From the NCBI RefSeq assembly GCF_900128955.1, contig NZ_FQTY01000001.1:62001-126000 (forward strand): a stretch of 64,000 nucleotides of DNA. The letters are read 5' to 3'. The position numbers and the translations under genes are program-made. Positions 42,870-51,504 of the stretch are shown in pieces; the first letter of the stretch is position 1, and each line of letters begins with the position of its first letter. The stretch comes from Tissierella praeacuta DSM 18095. Its GTDB lineage: Bacteria > Bacillota > Clostridia > Tissierellales > Tissierellaceae. The notes under the pieces were generated by a model. That model had not been told where the DNA came from. It did no database searches and worked only from the letters and a program-made list of their open reading frames with translations.

Positions 42870-44291
42870 ATGACGGAAAAAAATCTGTTTACTTTAATAC
42901 CTAAAGTAGATGAAATACTAGATAAGGCTACTATAAAAGAGTTGTTAGAATATATACCAAGGAAAACCGTATTAGATAGTATAAGGACAGAAATAGAAAA
43001 AATTAGAGATGAAATTAAAGGGAAAAAATATTCAGAAGAAGATATAGTAAAAGCAATAGAATCTATTGATTTGAAAATAAGACATAGGGCAGAAGAAAAA
43101 AATGCATATAAATTAAAAAGAGTAGTAAATGGCACTGGTGTAGTAATTCATACTAATCTGGGAAGATCATTGATTAATGAAAAGATTATGGACAATGTTA
43201 AAGAAATAGCTATTAACTATTCAAACTTAGAATATGATTTGGAAACAGGTGCAAGGGGCTCTAGATATAGCCACTTAGAAGAAATAATATCTGAGATAAC
43301 AGGTGGAGAAGCAGCTATGGTTGTTAACAATAATGCAGCTGCAGTAATGCTTGTGTTAAGTACTATTGCTAGGAATAAGGAAGTAATAGTGTCACGTGGT
43401 GAATTAGTTGAAATTGGTGGTTCTTTTAGGATACCAGATGTAATGGAGCAAAGCGGTGCATCTTTAGTATCAGTTGGTACAACAAATAAAACTCATTTAT
43501 GGGATTTTGAAAATGCTATAAATGAAAATACAGGGGCTTTACTTAAAGTTCATACTAGTAATTATAGAATATTAGGGTTTACATCAAATGTTGATTCACA
43601 AGAACTATTTTTATTAAAGGAAAAATATAAACTACCTCTTATAGAGGATTTAGGCAGTGGAGTACTTATAGATTTATCTAAATATGGAATAGAGTATGAA
43701 CCAACAGTTCAAGAATCTCTAAAAAAAGGAGTGGATATAGTTACTTTTAGTGGAGATAAGCTTTTAGGAGGGCCGCAGGTAGGTGTTATAGTGGGAAAAA
43801 AAGAATACATCCAAGCTATGAAAAGGAATCCATTGACCAGGGCATTTAGGGTAGATAAATTTACAATATCAGCTCTTGAAGCAACCTTAAGATATTATCT
43901 TGATGAATCAGTGGCCATTGAAGAAATTCCTACTTTAGCTATGTTAGCTATGAACTTAGAAGAAATAGATACAAAGGCTGTTGAGCTTAAATCAAGAATA
44001 AATAGAAAGATTTCTGATAATAAAATAGAAATACAAATAGAAGATAATTTTTCGGAAGTTGGAGGGGGTTCTCTACCTTTAGAAAAATTACCTACAAAAT
44101 GCATAGTATTAACTTTAGATGGTTTAAGTACCCAAGAATTTGAAAATAATTTGAGAAAGTTTCATATACCAATTATTACTAGGGTATATAGAGATAGAGT
44201 ATATCTAGATTTAAGGACTATTAAAGAAGAAGAGTTTGATATTATTGCAGAAGGGATTAATTTTGCTTTAAATAAGGTTAAAGGAGTTTAA
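42870..44291 (+). CDS. selA: L-seryl-tRNA(Sec) selenium transferase
   Basis: SelA is a PLP enzyme that turns Ser-tRNA(Sec) into Sec-tRNA(Sec). The 473-residue protein has an N-terminal helical domain, GTGVVIHTNLGRSLI, ARGSRYSHLEEII, EAAMVVNNNAAAV, and the PLP lysine in FSGDKLLGGPQVG (about K297). Length is normal. AAGGAAGGG precedes the ATG. Confidence 0.97.
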   Translation: MTEKNLFTLIPKVDEILDKATIKELLEYIPRKTVLDSIRTEIEKIRDEIKGKKYSEEDIVKAIESIDLKIRHRAEEKNAYKLKRVVNGTGVVIHTNLGRSLINEKIMDNVKEIAINYSNLEYDLETGARGSRYSHLEEIISEITGGEAAMVVNNNAAAVMLVLSTIARNKEVIVSRGELVEIGGSFRIPDVMEQSGASLVSVGTTNKTHLWDFENAINENTGALLKVHTSNYRILGFTSNVDSQELFLLKEKYKLPLIEDLGSGVLIDLSKYGIEYEPTVQESLKKGVDIVTFSGDKLLGGPQVGVIVGKKEYIQAMKRNPLTRAFRVDKFTISALEATLRYYLDESVAIEEIPTLAMLAMNLEEIDTKAVELKSRINRKISDNKIEIQIEDNFSEVGGGSLPLEKLPTKCIVLTLDGLSTQEFENNLRKFHIPIITRVYRDRVYLDLRTIKEEEFDIIAEGINFALNKVKGV

Positions 44292-44294
44292 TAA

Positions 44295-46205
44295 ATGAAA
44301 CATGTAATTATAGGAACAGCAGGTCATATAGACCATGGTAAAACAACTTTAATTAGAGCTATTACTGGAAGAAATACAGATAGACTAAAGGAAGAACAAG
44401 AAAGAGGAATATCTATTGAATTAGGTTTTACTTACTTTGACTTGCCATCAGGACAAAGAGCAGGAATAATAGATGTACCAGGACATGAAAAATTCATTAA
44501 AAATATGCTTGCTGGTGTTATAGGTATAGATATTGTTTTATTAGTAGTATCAGCAGATGAAGGTATAATGCCCCAAACTATGGAGCATTTATATATTTTA
44601 GATTTATTAGGGATAAAAAAGGGATTCGTTGTTCTTACAAAATCTGATTTGGTAGATAGTGAGTGGATTGATATGGTGGAGGAAGAAGTAAGAGAAGAAA
44701 TAAAGGGAACATTTCTTGAAAATAGTCCTATAGTAAGGGCATCTGCTACTACTAAGATGGGTATTGAAGAAATAATACATCTTATTGATGAAAGGGCAGA
44801 AGAATTGGAAGAAAGAAATACAGGTGATATGCCTAGGCTTCCGGTGGATAGGGTGTTTTCAATATCGGGCTTCGGCACTGTAGTAACTGGGACTTTATTA
44901 TCTGGACAATTAAAGGTAGGAGATGAGGTTGAGATATTTCCTAGCAACAAGAAAGCTAGAATAAGGACGTTACAGGTTCATGATCAAGATGCTACTATTG
45001 CATATGGTGGACAGAGAGTAGCTGTTAACTTAGCAGGATTAAAAAAAGAAGATGTTGAAAGAGGAGATACAATTGCTCCAATTAATTCTATGAGTGACAG
45101 TATGATGGTTGATGTAAAGGTTAAATTGCTTAAAAATATAGATAGATATATAGAGAATAGAACTAGACTAAGACTATATATAGGCACAAAGGAAGTTTTA
45201 TGTCGTATTGTATTACTTGATAAAGAAGAAATAGGGCCTGGAGAAGAAGCTTATGCACAACTTAGGCTAGAAGAAGAAATAGTATCTAAAAGAGGAGATA
45301 AATTTATAATTAGATTCTATTCTCCTATGTTTACAATAGGTGGAGGGGAAATATTAGAGCCGAATCCAAAGAAGAAAAAAAGATTTGATGATAAAGCAAT
45401 AAAAGAATTGGAGATTAAAGAAATGGGTTCAGCAACTGATATTATTGAAAATATAATTGAAGAAAAATCTAAAGAATTTCCAACTACTAAAGAAATAGCA
45501 ATTTTTACTGCAATGTTAGAAGAAAACTTAAAAATTGAGATAAATAAGCTGATAGAAGATAAAAGAGTAATATCCTTTCCGCTGACTAAAGATTTGCACA
45601 TAATTCATGTAAATTATTTTAATAAGCTCAAGAACCAAATATTAGAAGAACTTAATAAATTTCATTCTAAATATCCTTTGAGGGCAGGTATGCCAAAGGA
45701 GGAAATTCGTAGTAGATTTTTAAGTAATGCAAAACCAAAGGTGGCAGAAGCATTTATAGAATTGTTAGTTGAAAATGATTATTTGAAACAAAGGTTTGAG
45801 AATATTTCTATAAAAGAATTTGAAATAAAATTTAATCATGACCAATTAAAGATTAGTAAAGAAATTTTGAAGAAATTTAATGAAACTCCTTTTCAACCAC
45901 CGAGAAAAGAAGATTTAGCAACCCTTATTCATGGAAATAAGGAAGAATTGGATGAAATTTTTCTTTCTCTATTGAATAAAGGAGATATTATAAAATTAAA
46001 TGAAGAAGTATATATCTCTAAAGAAGCATATGACTTAAGCTTAGATAAGTTAAAGGAACATTTTGAAAATAAAACTTCAATATCAATAGGTGAATATAGA
46101 GATATGTTAAATACTAATAGAAAGATAGCCCTTGCCATTCTTGAACACTTTGACCAAGTTAAAATAACAAAGAGAGATAATGATATTAGAATTTTAAACA
46201 AATGA
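44295..46205 (+). CDS. selB: Selenocysteine-specific elongation factor SelB
   Basis: SelB brings Sec-tRNA to UGA codons that carry a SECIS hairpin. The 636-residue protein has the G domain with GTAGHIDHGKTTL, DVPGHEKFIKNML and TKSD, two or three beta barrels (about 170-335), and C-terminal winged-helix domains (about 400-636) that bind the SECIS RNA. It starts 3 bp after the selA stop. Confidence 0.97.
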   Translation: MKHVIIGTAGHIDHGKTTLIRAITGRNTDRLKEEQERGISIELGFTYFDLPSGQRAGIIDVPGHEKFIKNMLAGVIGIDIVLLVVSADEGIMPQTMEHLYILDLLGIKKGFVVLTKSDLVDSEWIDMVEEEVREEIKGTFLENSPIVRASATTKMGIEEIIHLIDERAEELEERNTGDMPRLPVDRVFSISGFGTVVTGTLLSGQLKVGDEVEIFPSNKKARIRTLQVHDQDATIAYGGQRVAVNLAGLKKEDVERGDTIAPINSMSDSMMVDVKVKLLKNIDRYIENRTRLRLYIGTKEVLCRIVLLDKEEIGPGEEAYAQLRLEEEIVSKRGDKFIIRFYSPMFTIGGGEILEPNPKKKKRFDDKAIKELEIKEMGSATDIIENIIEEKSKEFPTTKEIAIFTAMLEENLKIEINKLIEDKRVISFPLTKDLHIIHVNYFNKLKNQILEELNKFHSKYPLRAGMPKEEIRSRFLSNAKPKVAEAFIELLVENDYLKQRFENISIKEFEIKFNHDQLKISKEILKKFNETPFQPPRKEDLATLIHGNKEELDEIFLSLLNKGDIIKLNEEVYISKEAYDLSLDKLKEHFENKTSISIGEYRDMLNTNRKIALAILEHFDQVKITKRDNDIRILNK

Positions 46206-46232
46206 CAAATGCACAAGTACAGGGGTGAAAGA

Positions 46233-46928
46233 ATGGAGAAAAAGATATTAATATTAGACAGTGATAAATCCTTTGTAAAGGGACTAAAATATAGTCTTGA
46301 ACAAGACGGATATATTATAGATATGATTTTTAATGGCAAAGACATTTTGGAAAAACTTAAAATAAATAATTATGATCTTATATTACTTGATTTAATATTA
46401 CCAGATTCTAATGGCTTGAATGTTTGTCAAGCCATTAGAAATGTTTCTCAAGTTCCAATTATAGTAATAACTGAAAAGGATGAGGATATTAATAAAATTT
46501 TAGCTCTAGAATATGGTGCAGATGATTATATTGTTAAACCTTTTAATATTTTAGAATTAAAGGCAAGAATTAAGGCAATATTAAGAAGAGTAGATTATAA
46601 AGCAATGGAATTTAATAATCAAGTAATAAAAATACAGGATTTTACCATTAATACTGTAGGTAGAAAGGTAATTATAAAGGATAGAAATGTAAATTTAACT
46701 GGGAAAGAATTTGATTTATTTTTTATTCTTATATCAAATCCTAATAAGGTTTTTAGAAGAGAAGAGTTATTGGAGTTAGTATGGGGATATGCATATTATG
46801 GTGATCTAAGGACAGTAGATGTTCATATAAGACGAATTAGGGAAAAGATTGAGAAAGACTCATCAGAAGCAGAGTATATTATGACCAAATGGGGAGTAGG
46901 CTATTATTTTAATGGTTCTAAATTATAA
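46233..46928 (+). CDS. OmpR/PhoB-type response regulator (orphan)
   Basis: The 231-residue protein has a receiver domain (about 1-120) with the acidic pocket at D9/D11 and phosphoacceptor D53 in LLDLILPD, Thr in VITEKDE and Lys in IVKPFN. A winged-helix DNA-binding domain follows (about 130-231, LTGKEFDLFFILISNPNKVF, DVHIRRIREKIE). No histidine kinase gene is next to it, which is unusual for this family. It lies between selB and selC, 28 bp after selB. The ATG 46233 is chosen for GGGGTG upstream. Confidence 0.93.
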   Translation: MEKKILILDSDKSFVKGLKYSLEQDGYIIDMIFNGKDILEKLKINNYDLILLDLILPDSNGLNVCQAIRNVSQVPIIVITEKDEDINKILALEYGADDYIVKPFNILELKARIKAILRRVDYKAMEFNNQVIKIQDFTINTVGRKVIIKDRNVNLTGKEFDLFFILISNPNKVFRREELLELVWGYAYYGDLRTVDVHIRRIREKIEKDSSEAEYIMTKWGVGYYFNGSKL

Positions 46929-46965
46929 GTAAATTACATTTTTGTAGAATTACAGACGATTTTTC

Positions 46966-46993
46966 TTGACAGAATTTGTCGATGTGATATACT
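46966..46993 (+). promoter_or_regulatory. Promoter of selC
   Basis: Perfect TTGACA (46966-46971), a 16-base spacer and TATACT (46988-46993), about 28 bases before the tRNA. Confidence 0.6.
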
Positions 46994-47021
46994 ATAATAG
47001 TTGTCAAATTGCATATATCTT

Positions 47022-47118
47022 GGGGGTAGATGAGTCCTGGTGGGCTCTCTGGTCTTCAAAACCAGCGCGAGGGGTTAGGAACTTCTTGGGTGGGTTCGAT
47101 TCCCACATACTCCCGCCA
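47022..47118 (+). tRNA. selC: tRNA-Sec (UCA)
   Basis: A 97-base class II tRNA with a D-stem of six pairs (GAGTCC/GGGCTC), anticodon stem CTGGT/ACCAG with loop CTTCAAA giving UCA, a very long variable arm, T-stem GTGGG/CCCAC, a long acceptor arm (GGGGGTAG against ATACTCCC) and GCCA end. UCA pairs with UGA, completing the selenocysteine locus. Confidence 0.95.
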
Positions 47119-47156
47119 TAGTAAACTAGCGACTTTTGTCGCTTTATTTGTTTTTT
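47104..47156 (+). repeat. Putative attL: tRNA-Sec 3' end plus terminator
   Basis: CACATACTCCC, the tRNA end, TAGTAAACTAG and the AGCGAC/GTCGCT hairpin with its T-run form one copy of the direct repeat. Confidence 0.6.
47128..47156 (+). terminator. Terminator of selC
   Basis: AGCGAC-TTTT-GTCGCT followed by a T-rich tail, ten bases after the tRNA. Confidence 0.75.
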
Positions 47157-47355
47157 GTTCTATTTTACAACTCTTGTAGATGCACGAGAATCGTCTAAGC
47201 CAATCAGAAATAGTTTTCTTTGATATGAATCCACCATTAATTCCTGTGAATATGAAATTATTTTTTACTTCTAATCTCTGCTTTTTTAGAGCTTCAATTT
47301 CCAAATGTTTATCTAGCAGCTGTTTTAGTTCTTCTGAATAATATTCTACTATAAA
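47150..47355 (-). pseudogene. Tyrosine-recombinase (integrase) fragment at selC
   Basis: On the minus strand a frame of about 68 residues reads YYSEELKQLLDKH, then NNFIFTGINGGFISKKTISDWL. This resembles the stretch of phage-type integrases between the first catalytic Arg and the HxxR box (L..L..H...(F/V)F....G..I...T.S.W(F/L)..F). Catalytic residues are not included, and no usable start codon follows the AGGAGG at the upstream end (ATA stands there). It points toward tRNA-Sec. The assignment is moderate; the open frame that continues into the tRNA is not coding. Confidence 0.4.
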
Positions 47356-47396
47356 AATAACCTCCTTTTTTAAACTTATGTTCTTTATTAATTTAT

Positions 47397-47421
47397 ATAA
47401 AAGAGCCAGTTAAGGCTCTAG
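47397..47421 (-). terminator. Minus-strand terminator
   Basis: On the minus strand AGAGCC-TTAACT-GGCTCT is followed by TTTTATA, downstream of the 67-residue membrane-protein gene. Confidence 0.65.
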
Positions 47422-47456
47422 TATTATAAAAATATTAAGAAATTTAGATGTAAAAG

Positions 47457-47660
47457 CTATTCCATATCGTAATCATCATCAGTTGTTTTTTTGAATATTT
47501 TAACATTCTTTAATACATAAATTAGAAATACTCCTACTAATAAAGCTAATATTTGCAAAACCAGTAACCCATAATCTTTACTAATAATGCTAGTAATTCC
47601 TGCTATAAGAGAAATTACTATAATAAAGTATCCAAAAAACTTTGCTATCTTCTCTAACAT
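47457..47660 (-). CDS. Small membrane protein, unknown function
   Basis: The 67-residue product has two hydrophobic helices (about 8-26 and 31-51) and an acidic tail (KKTTDDDYDME). AGGAGGAGGAAAATT precedes the ATG, an excellent site, and a terminator follows. It lies inside the presumed selC element. No family recognised. Confidence 0.6.
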   Translation of the reverse strand: MLEKIAKFFGYFIIVISLIAGITSIISKDYGLLVLQILALLVGVFLIYVLKNVKIFKKTTDDDYDME

Positions 47661-47855
47661 AATTTTCCTCCTCCTATTTATTTTTTCTCAAGCTTTAATT
47701 TAATTAATTCTTATGTAGACTCCTATCTAAAACTTGTTCGAATCCTAATTCATGGCAACATATATATTTCTTTTCATCATAATTATCTATATTATTATTT
47801 AATTATATTATTTCTCCTTCCATTATTCCTTGAAAAAAGCCTAATATATTACTGC

Positions 47856-48179
47856 CTAAATTTGTTTGTTTATTGTACTATATACTATGCTAAATAAAAT
47901 AGCCATAAAAAATAAAATTATATATAAATAAACTTTTTGTTTGTCTATTAAATAATTAATAATAAAAACACTAATTAAACCTAGGCTTACTGCTAAAAAT
48001 ATTTTTATTGTTAAAGATATATTCTTATCTTTAAGGCACATTGGCAATATAAGTAATGTTATAGCATATACCAAAAAATTAATGGATAGTTTTGCATTAA
48101 CACCAATAGCAATAAACATAATAGTAATTAGAAAAAGTGTAATCAAAGGTTTAATGATATTTACGGATTTGTTATACAT
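47856..48179 (-). CDS. Membrane protein, unknown function
   Basis: The 107-residue product has four hydrophobic stretches and little else. The ATG at 48179 has GAAGGGG eight bases before it; an in-frame ATG at 48203 lacks one. It is cargo or debris of the presumed selC element. No family recognised. Confidence 0.5.
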   Translation of the reverse strand: MYNKSVNIIKPLITLFLITIMFIAIGVNAKLSINFLVYAITLLILPMCLKDKNISLTIKIFLAVSLGLISVFIINYLIDKQKVYLYIILFFMAILFSIVYSTINKQI

Positions 48180-48308
48180 AATAAAAACCCCTTCTTTATT
48201 CATATTCTTTATTTATAATATTTTATCATATTGTAGTGAGAATATCTAATTTCTTTATTAATTCCTTATTCTCACAGTATGGTTTAAATCCTATGAATAT
48301 TGTACTTT

Positions 48309-48361
48309 CACATACTCCCCAATAGTAAACTAGTAACTTTGATCGCTTTTTTGGTTTGTTT
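48309..48361 (+). repeat. Putative attR: degraded copy of the tRNA-Sec 3' end and terminator
   Basis: CACATACTCCCC, then AATAGTAAACTAG, then AACTTTGATCGCTTTTTTGG closely follows the sequence at 47104-47156 with one gap and several substitutions. No other part of a tRNA precedes it. Confidence 0.6.
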
Positions 48362-48507
48362 ATGAAACTACATTTATATTACAAATAATATTCATAAAAT
48401 AGTGCGAAAACTAGGAAGTTTTCCTAAAAACAGGAACAAAAGAGTTGGTTTATTTTATAGTAGTAAATAAATTATATAATTAATAAGATTACATATACTT
48501 TGAATTA

Positions 48508-48535
48508 TTGCCAAATCAAGTTAATGTGATATAAT
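48508..48535 (+). promoter_or_regulatory. Promoter of the GATase-alr group
   Basis: TTGCCA, a 16-base spacer and perfect TATAAT, 90 bases before the TTG start. The rest of 48362-48624 holds nothing I can name. Confidence 0.5.
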
Positions 48536-48624
48536 TTACAATATCAAAGAACAAACAATATTTTTTATGGCATAAATTTTGCTTATATTAAATTTTATAA
48601 TAATATTAATTAGGGGGGAAGATA

Positions 48625-49335
48625 TTGAAACCAATTATCGGAATAACAACATTTGAGTCAGAACAGAAAGGCTTTCATACTGTTAACAGTTATTATATCA
48701 ATTCAATATTTGATGCAGGTGGAATACCAATAAATATACCAATTATTTATGATGAAGAAGATTATGACTATTATTTAAATTTAGTAGATGGTATTCTTTT
48801 TACTGGAGGATTGGATATTTCACCTTTATCTTATGATGAAAATCCTTTAAGAGAGGTAAACGATATATCTGCCATAAGGGATAAATATGAGTTTGGATTA
48901 TTTATAAAAGCATATGAAAGAAAACTACCTATATTGGGAATTTGTAGAGGACATCAATTGGCGAATATTGCTTTAGGAGGTAGTCTATATCAAGATATAG
49001 GTGTACAAATACCAAATACATTAGGTCATAGTCCAATTGGAATCTCAAAGGATGAATTATATCATTCAATAGATATTAAGAAGGATAGTAAATTATATAG
49101 TATATTTGAAACAGAAAGAATATTTGTAAATTCCAATCATCATCAGGCAATAAAGAAACTAGGAAATAATTTATCTATTTCTGCTTTTTCTGAGGATAAA
49201 ATAATAGAGGCTATAGAGGCAACAGATGAAAGATTTTTAATAGGGGTACAATTTCACCCAGAATGTTTAGCAAAACGCTATTCTCAATTTTTAAATTTAT
49301 TTAAGGCATTTATATTAGCTGCGAAATCTAAATAG
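48625..49335 (+). CDS. Class I GATase-type gamma-glutamyl hydrolase (peptidase C26)
   Basis: The 236-residue protein is of the PuuD/gamma-glutamyl-GABA hydrolase type. It has GILFTGGLDISPLSYDE, the nucleophile elbow GICRGHQLANIALGGSL with the active Cys, and the catalytic His-Glu in GVQFHPE. Such enzymes cleave gamma-glutamyl amide bonds. Next to alanine racemase and a peptide importer, the gamma-D-Glu bond of murein peptides is a plausible target, but this is inference. The start is TTG with GGGGGGAA upstream. Confidence 0.9.
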   Translation: MKPIIGITTFESEQKGFHTVNSYYINSIFDAGGIPINIPIIYDEEDYDYYLNLVDGILFTGGLDISPLSYDENPLREVNDISAIRDKYEFGLFIKAYERKLPILGICRGHQLANIALGGSLYQDIGVQIPNTLGHSPIGISKDELYHSIDIKKDSKLYSIFETERIFVNSNHHQAIKKLGNNLSISAFSEDKIIEAIEATDERFLIGVQFHPECLAKRYSQFLNLFKAFILAAKSK

Positions 49336-49374
49336 AAATATGAAAAGTAATATAATTAAATTAGGAGGGATATT

Positions 49375-50541
49375 ATGCTTAAGAACTGCACTGACTCATT
49401 AATGCGAAATACATGGGTAGAGATAGATCTCTCTAATTTAGAATATAATTTATCTCAAGCAAGAAAAATGTTAAAATCAAAGACAAAAATAGCTGGAGTT
49501 GTAAAGGCAAATGCATATGGACATGGTTCCATACATATAGCAAAAGCCCTTATTGAAAATGGAATAGATATGTTGGCAGTAGCCTGTCTTACGGAGGCAA
49601 TTGAACTTAGGAAATACTATTCAGATATTCCCATATTGATAATGGGGTACACTCCTAGTGATAAATTGAAATTTGCTGTTCAAAATAATATAACCATTAC
49701 AATTTTTAGTTTAGAGCAAGCTATAATATTATCTGATATAGGAGAAATGTTAAATAAAGAAGTTACAATTCATATAAAAATAGAAACAGGGTTTAATAGA
49801 CTTGGATTAAAAATTGATTCTAATATTATAAGTATAATAGAAAAGATATACAATTTAAAAAATATAAGATTGGAAGGTATGTTTACACATTTTGCACTAA
49901 AGACAAAAGAAACTGATAAAATACAATATGAATTATTAATGAATGTAATTCATAAACTTGAAGCCAAGGGAATTTATATACCTATTAAACATATCTGTGA
50001 TAGTATAGGTATGGTAATTTATCCTGAGTATCATCTTGATATGATAAGATTAGGTTCTCTTATGTATGGTGTACAAACATCATCCAAGAAAGAAGGAAGT
50101 TTAAGATCAGTAATGACCTTTAAAACTGAGATATCCCAGGTTAAAGAAATACAAGCGGGAGAAGGAGTAGGATATGATTACTCTTTTGTTGCCAAGAAAA
50201 AAACTATAGTTGGAACATTACCAGTAGGATATGCAGATGAATATATGAGAGCTCTTACTGGTAAAGGAGAAGTAAACATAAATGGTAAAAGAGCTCCTAT
50301 AATTGGCAAGATATGCATGGATCAATGTATGATAGATTTAACCAATATACCCTATGCTAAAGTAGGAGATGAAGTTATTTTATTAGGAGGAAATTCTAAA
50401 GATGGAATAACCTTAGATGAAGTTGCTGAAAAAATAAATACTAATAGAAATGAAGTTCTTAGTGTTATTAGTAGAAGAGTTCCAAGAGTATATATAAAAA
50501 AATCAAAACCAATATGTATTGTAGATTATTTATTAGATTAA
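49375..50541 (+). CDS. alr: Alanine racemase
   Basis: It interconverts L- and D-alanine with PLP. The 388-residue protein has WVEIDLSNLEYNL, the PLP lysine K44 in VVKANAYGHG, GFNRLGL, and the catalytic Tyr in the GYDYSF region, followed by GTLPVGYADEYMRAL and ICMDQCMID. AGGAGGG precedes the ATG. A racemase in a peptide-use cluster may serve catabolism of D-Ala as well as wall synthesis. Confidence 0.96.
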   Translation: MLKNCTDSLMRNTWVEIDLSNLEYNLSQARKMLKSKTKIAGVVKANAYGHGSIHIAKALIENGIDMLAVACLTEAIELRKYYSDIPILIMGYTPSDKLKFAVQNNITITIFSLEQAIILSDIGEMLNKEVTIHIKIETGFNRLGLKIDSNIISIIEKIYNLKNIRLEGMFTHFALKTKETDKIQYELLMNVIHKLEAKGIYIPIKHICDSIGMVIYPEYHLDMIRLGSLMYGVQTSSKKEGSLRSVMTFKTEISQVKEIQAGEGVGYDYSFVAKKKTIVGTLPVGYADEYMRALTGKGEVNINGKRAPIIGKICMDQCMIDLTNIPYAKVGDEVILLGGNSKDGITLDEVAEKINTNRNEVLSVISRRVPRVYIKKSKPICIVDYLLD

Positions 50542-50572
50542 ATATATTTGAATATATAATAAGGAGGTAGCC

Positions 50573-51415
50573 ATGGATAAGTTGTCATTAGAGTCAAGAA
50601 TCAATGCAGAAGTTTATAATTTTAGTGGGAAAATGGGAATTTATTTAAATGACTTTAAAGGAAATATAATAGAGATTAATTCTGACACTAAATTTGAAAC
50701 GGCTAGCACAATTAAAGTTTTTGTATTAGCAGAATTATATAGACAAATACATGAAAAGAAAATTAATGCTAATAAAATTTTAAAATATGAAAAAGAAAAT
50801 TATGTGGTTGGAAGTGGAATATTAAGAGATTTAGACTATGGAGTAGAGATGACGGCTAAGAGTTTTGCAACACTTATGATTGTGATTAGTGATAATATTG
50901 CTACCAATATTTTAATAGATTTACTTGGAATAGATAATATAAATAACACCTGTGTAGATTTAGGTCTTAAAGATACAATACTTCATAACAAAATAGATTT
51001 TGAAAAATATAGTAAATTAGGAACCACTACTCCAAGAGATTATGGAAAATTTTTTGAATTACTATATAAGAAAGAATTGTGGAGTAAGGAAATTTCTGAG
51101 GAAATGATAGAGATATTTAAAAATCAACATTATAATACTATTCTAACAAGAGACTTACCTCAGTATTTCTTGGATTCGGAAAATACTGGTGATGAGGAAT
51201 TAGTTTCTATTGCTTCAAAGAGTGGCAGTATGAATGAATGTAGAAATGATGGAGGGATTGTATATACACCTTATGGTGGATATGTTATATCTTTATTTAC
51301 CAAAGATTTTGTTGATAATTTGTATTATAATGACCATGAATCTTATAGATTTGGTGGAAAGGTAAGTAGACTAATATTTGATCAATATCTATCATTAAAA
51401 GGGAGTTTTAAATAA
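50573..51415 (+). CDS. Serine hydrolase of the class A beta-lactamase fold, no signal peptide
   Basis: The 280-residue protein has S45-x-x-K48 in TASTIKVF, SDN in VISDNIATN and KSG in ASKSGSMNECRNDGG, the three motifs of the class A beta-lactamase/penicillin-recognising fold. It has no signal peptide or membrane helix, so it should work in the cytoplasm, where an anti-penicillin role makes no sense. A peptidase or amidase acting on imported D-amino-acid peptides fits better. AAGGAGG precedes the ATG, 31 bp after alr. Confidence 0.88.
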   Translation: MDKLSLESRINAEVYNFSGKMGIYLNDFKGNIIEINSDTKFETASTIKVFVLAELYRQIHEKKINANKILKYEKENYVVGSGILRDLDYGVEMTAKSFATLMIVISDNIATNILIDLLGIDNINNTCVDLGLKDTILHNKIDFEKYSKLGTTTPRDYGKFFELLYKKELWSKEISEEMIEIFKNQHYNTILTRDLPQYFLDSENTGDEELVSIASKSGSMNECRNDGGIVYTPYGGYVISLFTKDFVDNLYYNDHESYRFGGKVSRLIFDQYLSLKGSFK

Positions 51416-51451
51416 AGTAAAGTTCTAAATAAAATCTGATTAATAGAAATG

Positions 51452-51504
51452 ACCTCTTTATTAATGGAATTATTTATAAAACCATATATAAAGAGGTTTT
51501 TTAT
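51452..51504 (+). terminator. Terminator after the serine hydrolase gene
   Basis: ACCTCTTTA/TAAAGAGGT stem extended by a TAATGG/CCATAT part, loop of about 14 bases, then TTTTTT. Confidence 0.7.

Larger units (their letters stand above)
47104..48361. mobile_element. Decayed element integrated at the 3' end of tRNA-Sec
   Basis: The 3' end of tRNA-Sec with its terminator (47104-47156) recurs in degraded form at 48309-48361. Between them are an integrase-like fragment pointing at the tRNA and two small membrane-protein genes on the minus strand. Direct repeats of a tRNA 3' end flanking an integrase are the sign of site-specific integration. The rest of the element is lost, and the outer repeat has about ten changes, so the event is old. 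Confidence 0.6.

Noticed and set aside
44432-44950. Open frame of 172 residues on the minus strand in selB
   Set aside because: Shadow of the conserved GTPase domain with no ribosome site.
47056-47304. Whole 82-residue minus-strand frame at selC as a gene
   Set aside because: Its C-terminal third runs through the terminator and the tRNA-Sec gene; only the upstream part looks like integrase and it has no valid start.
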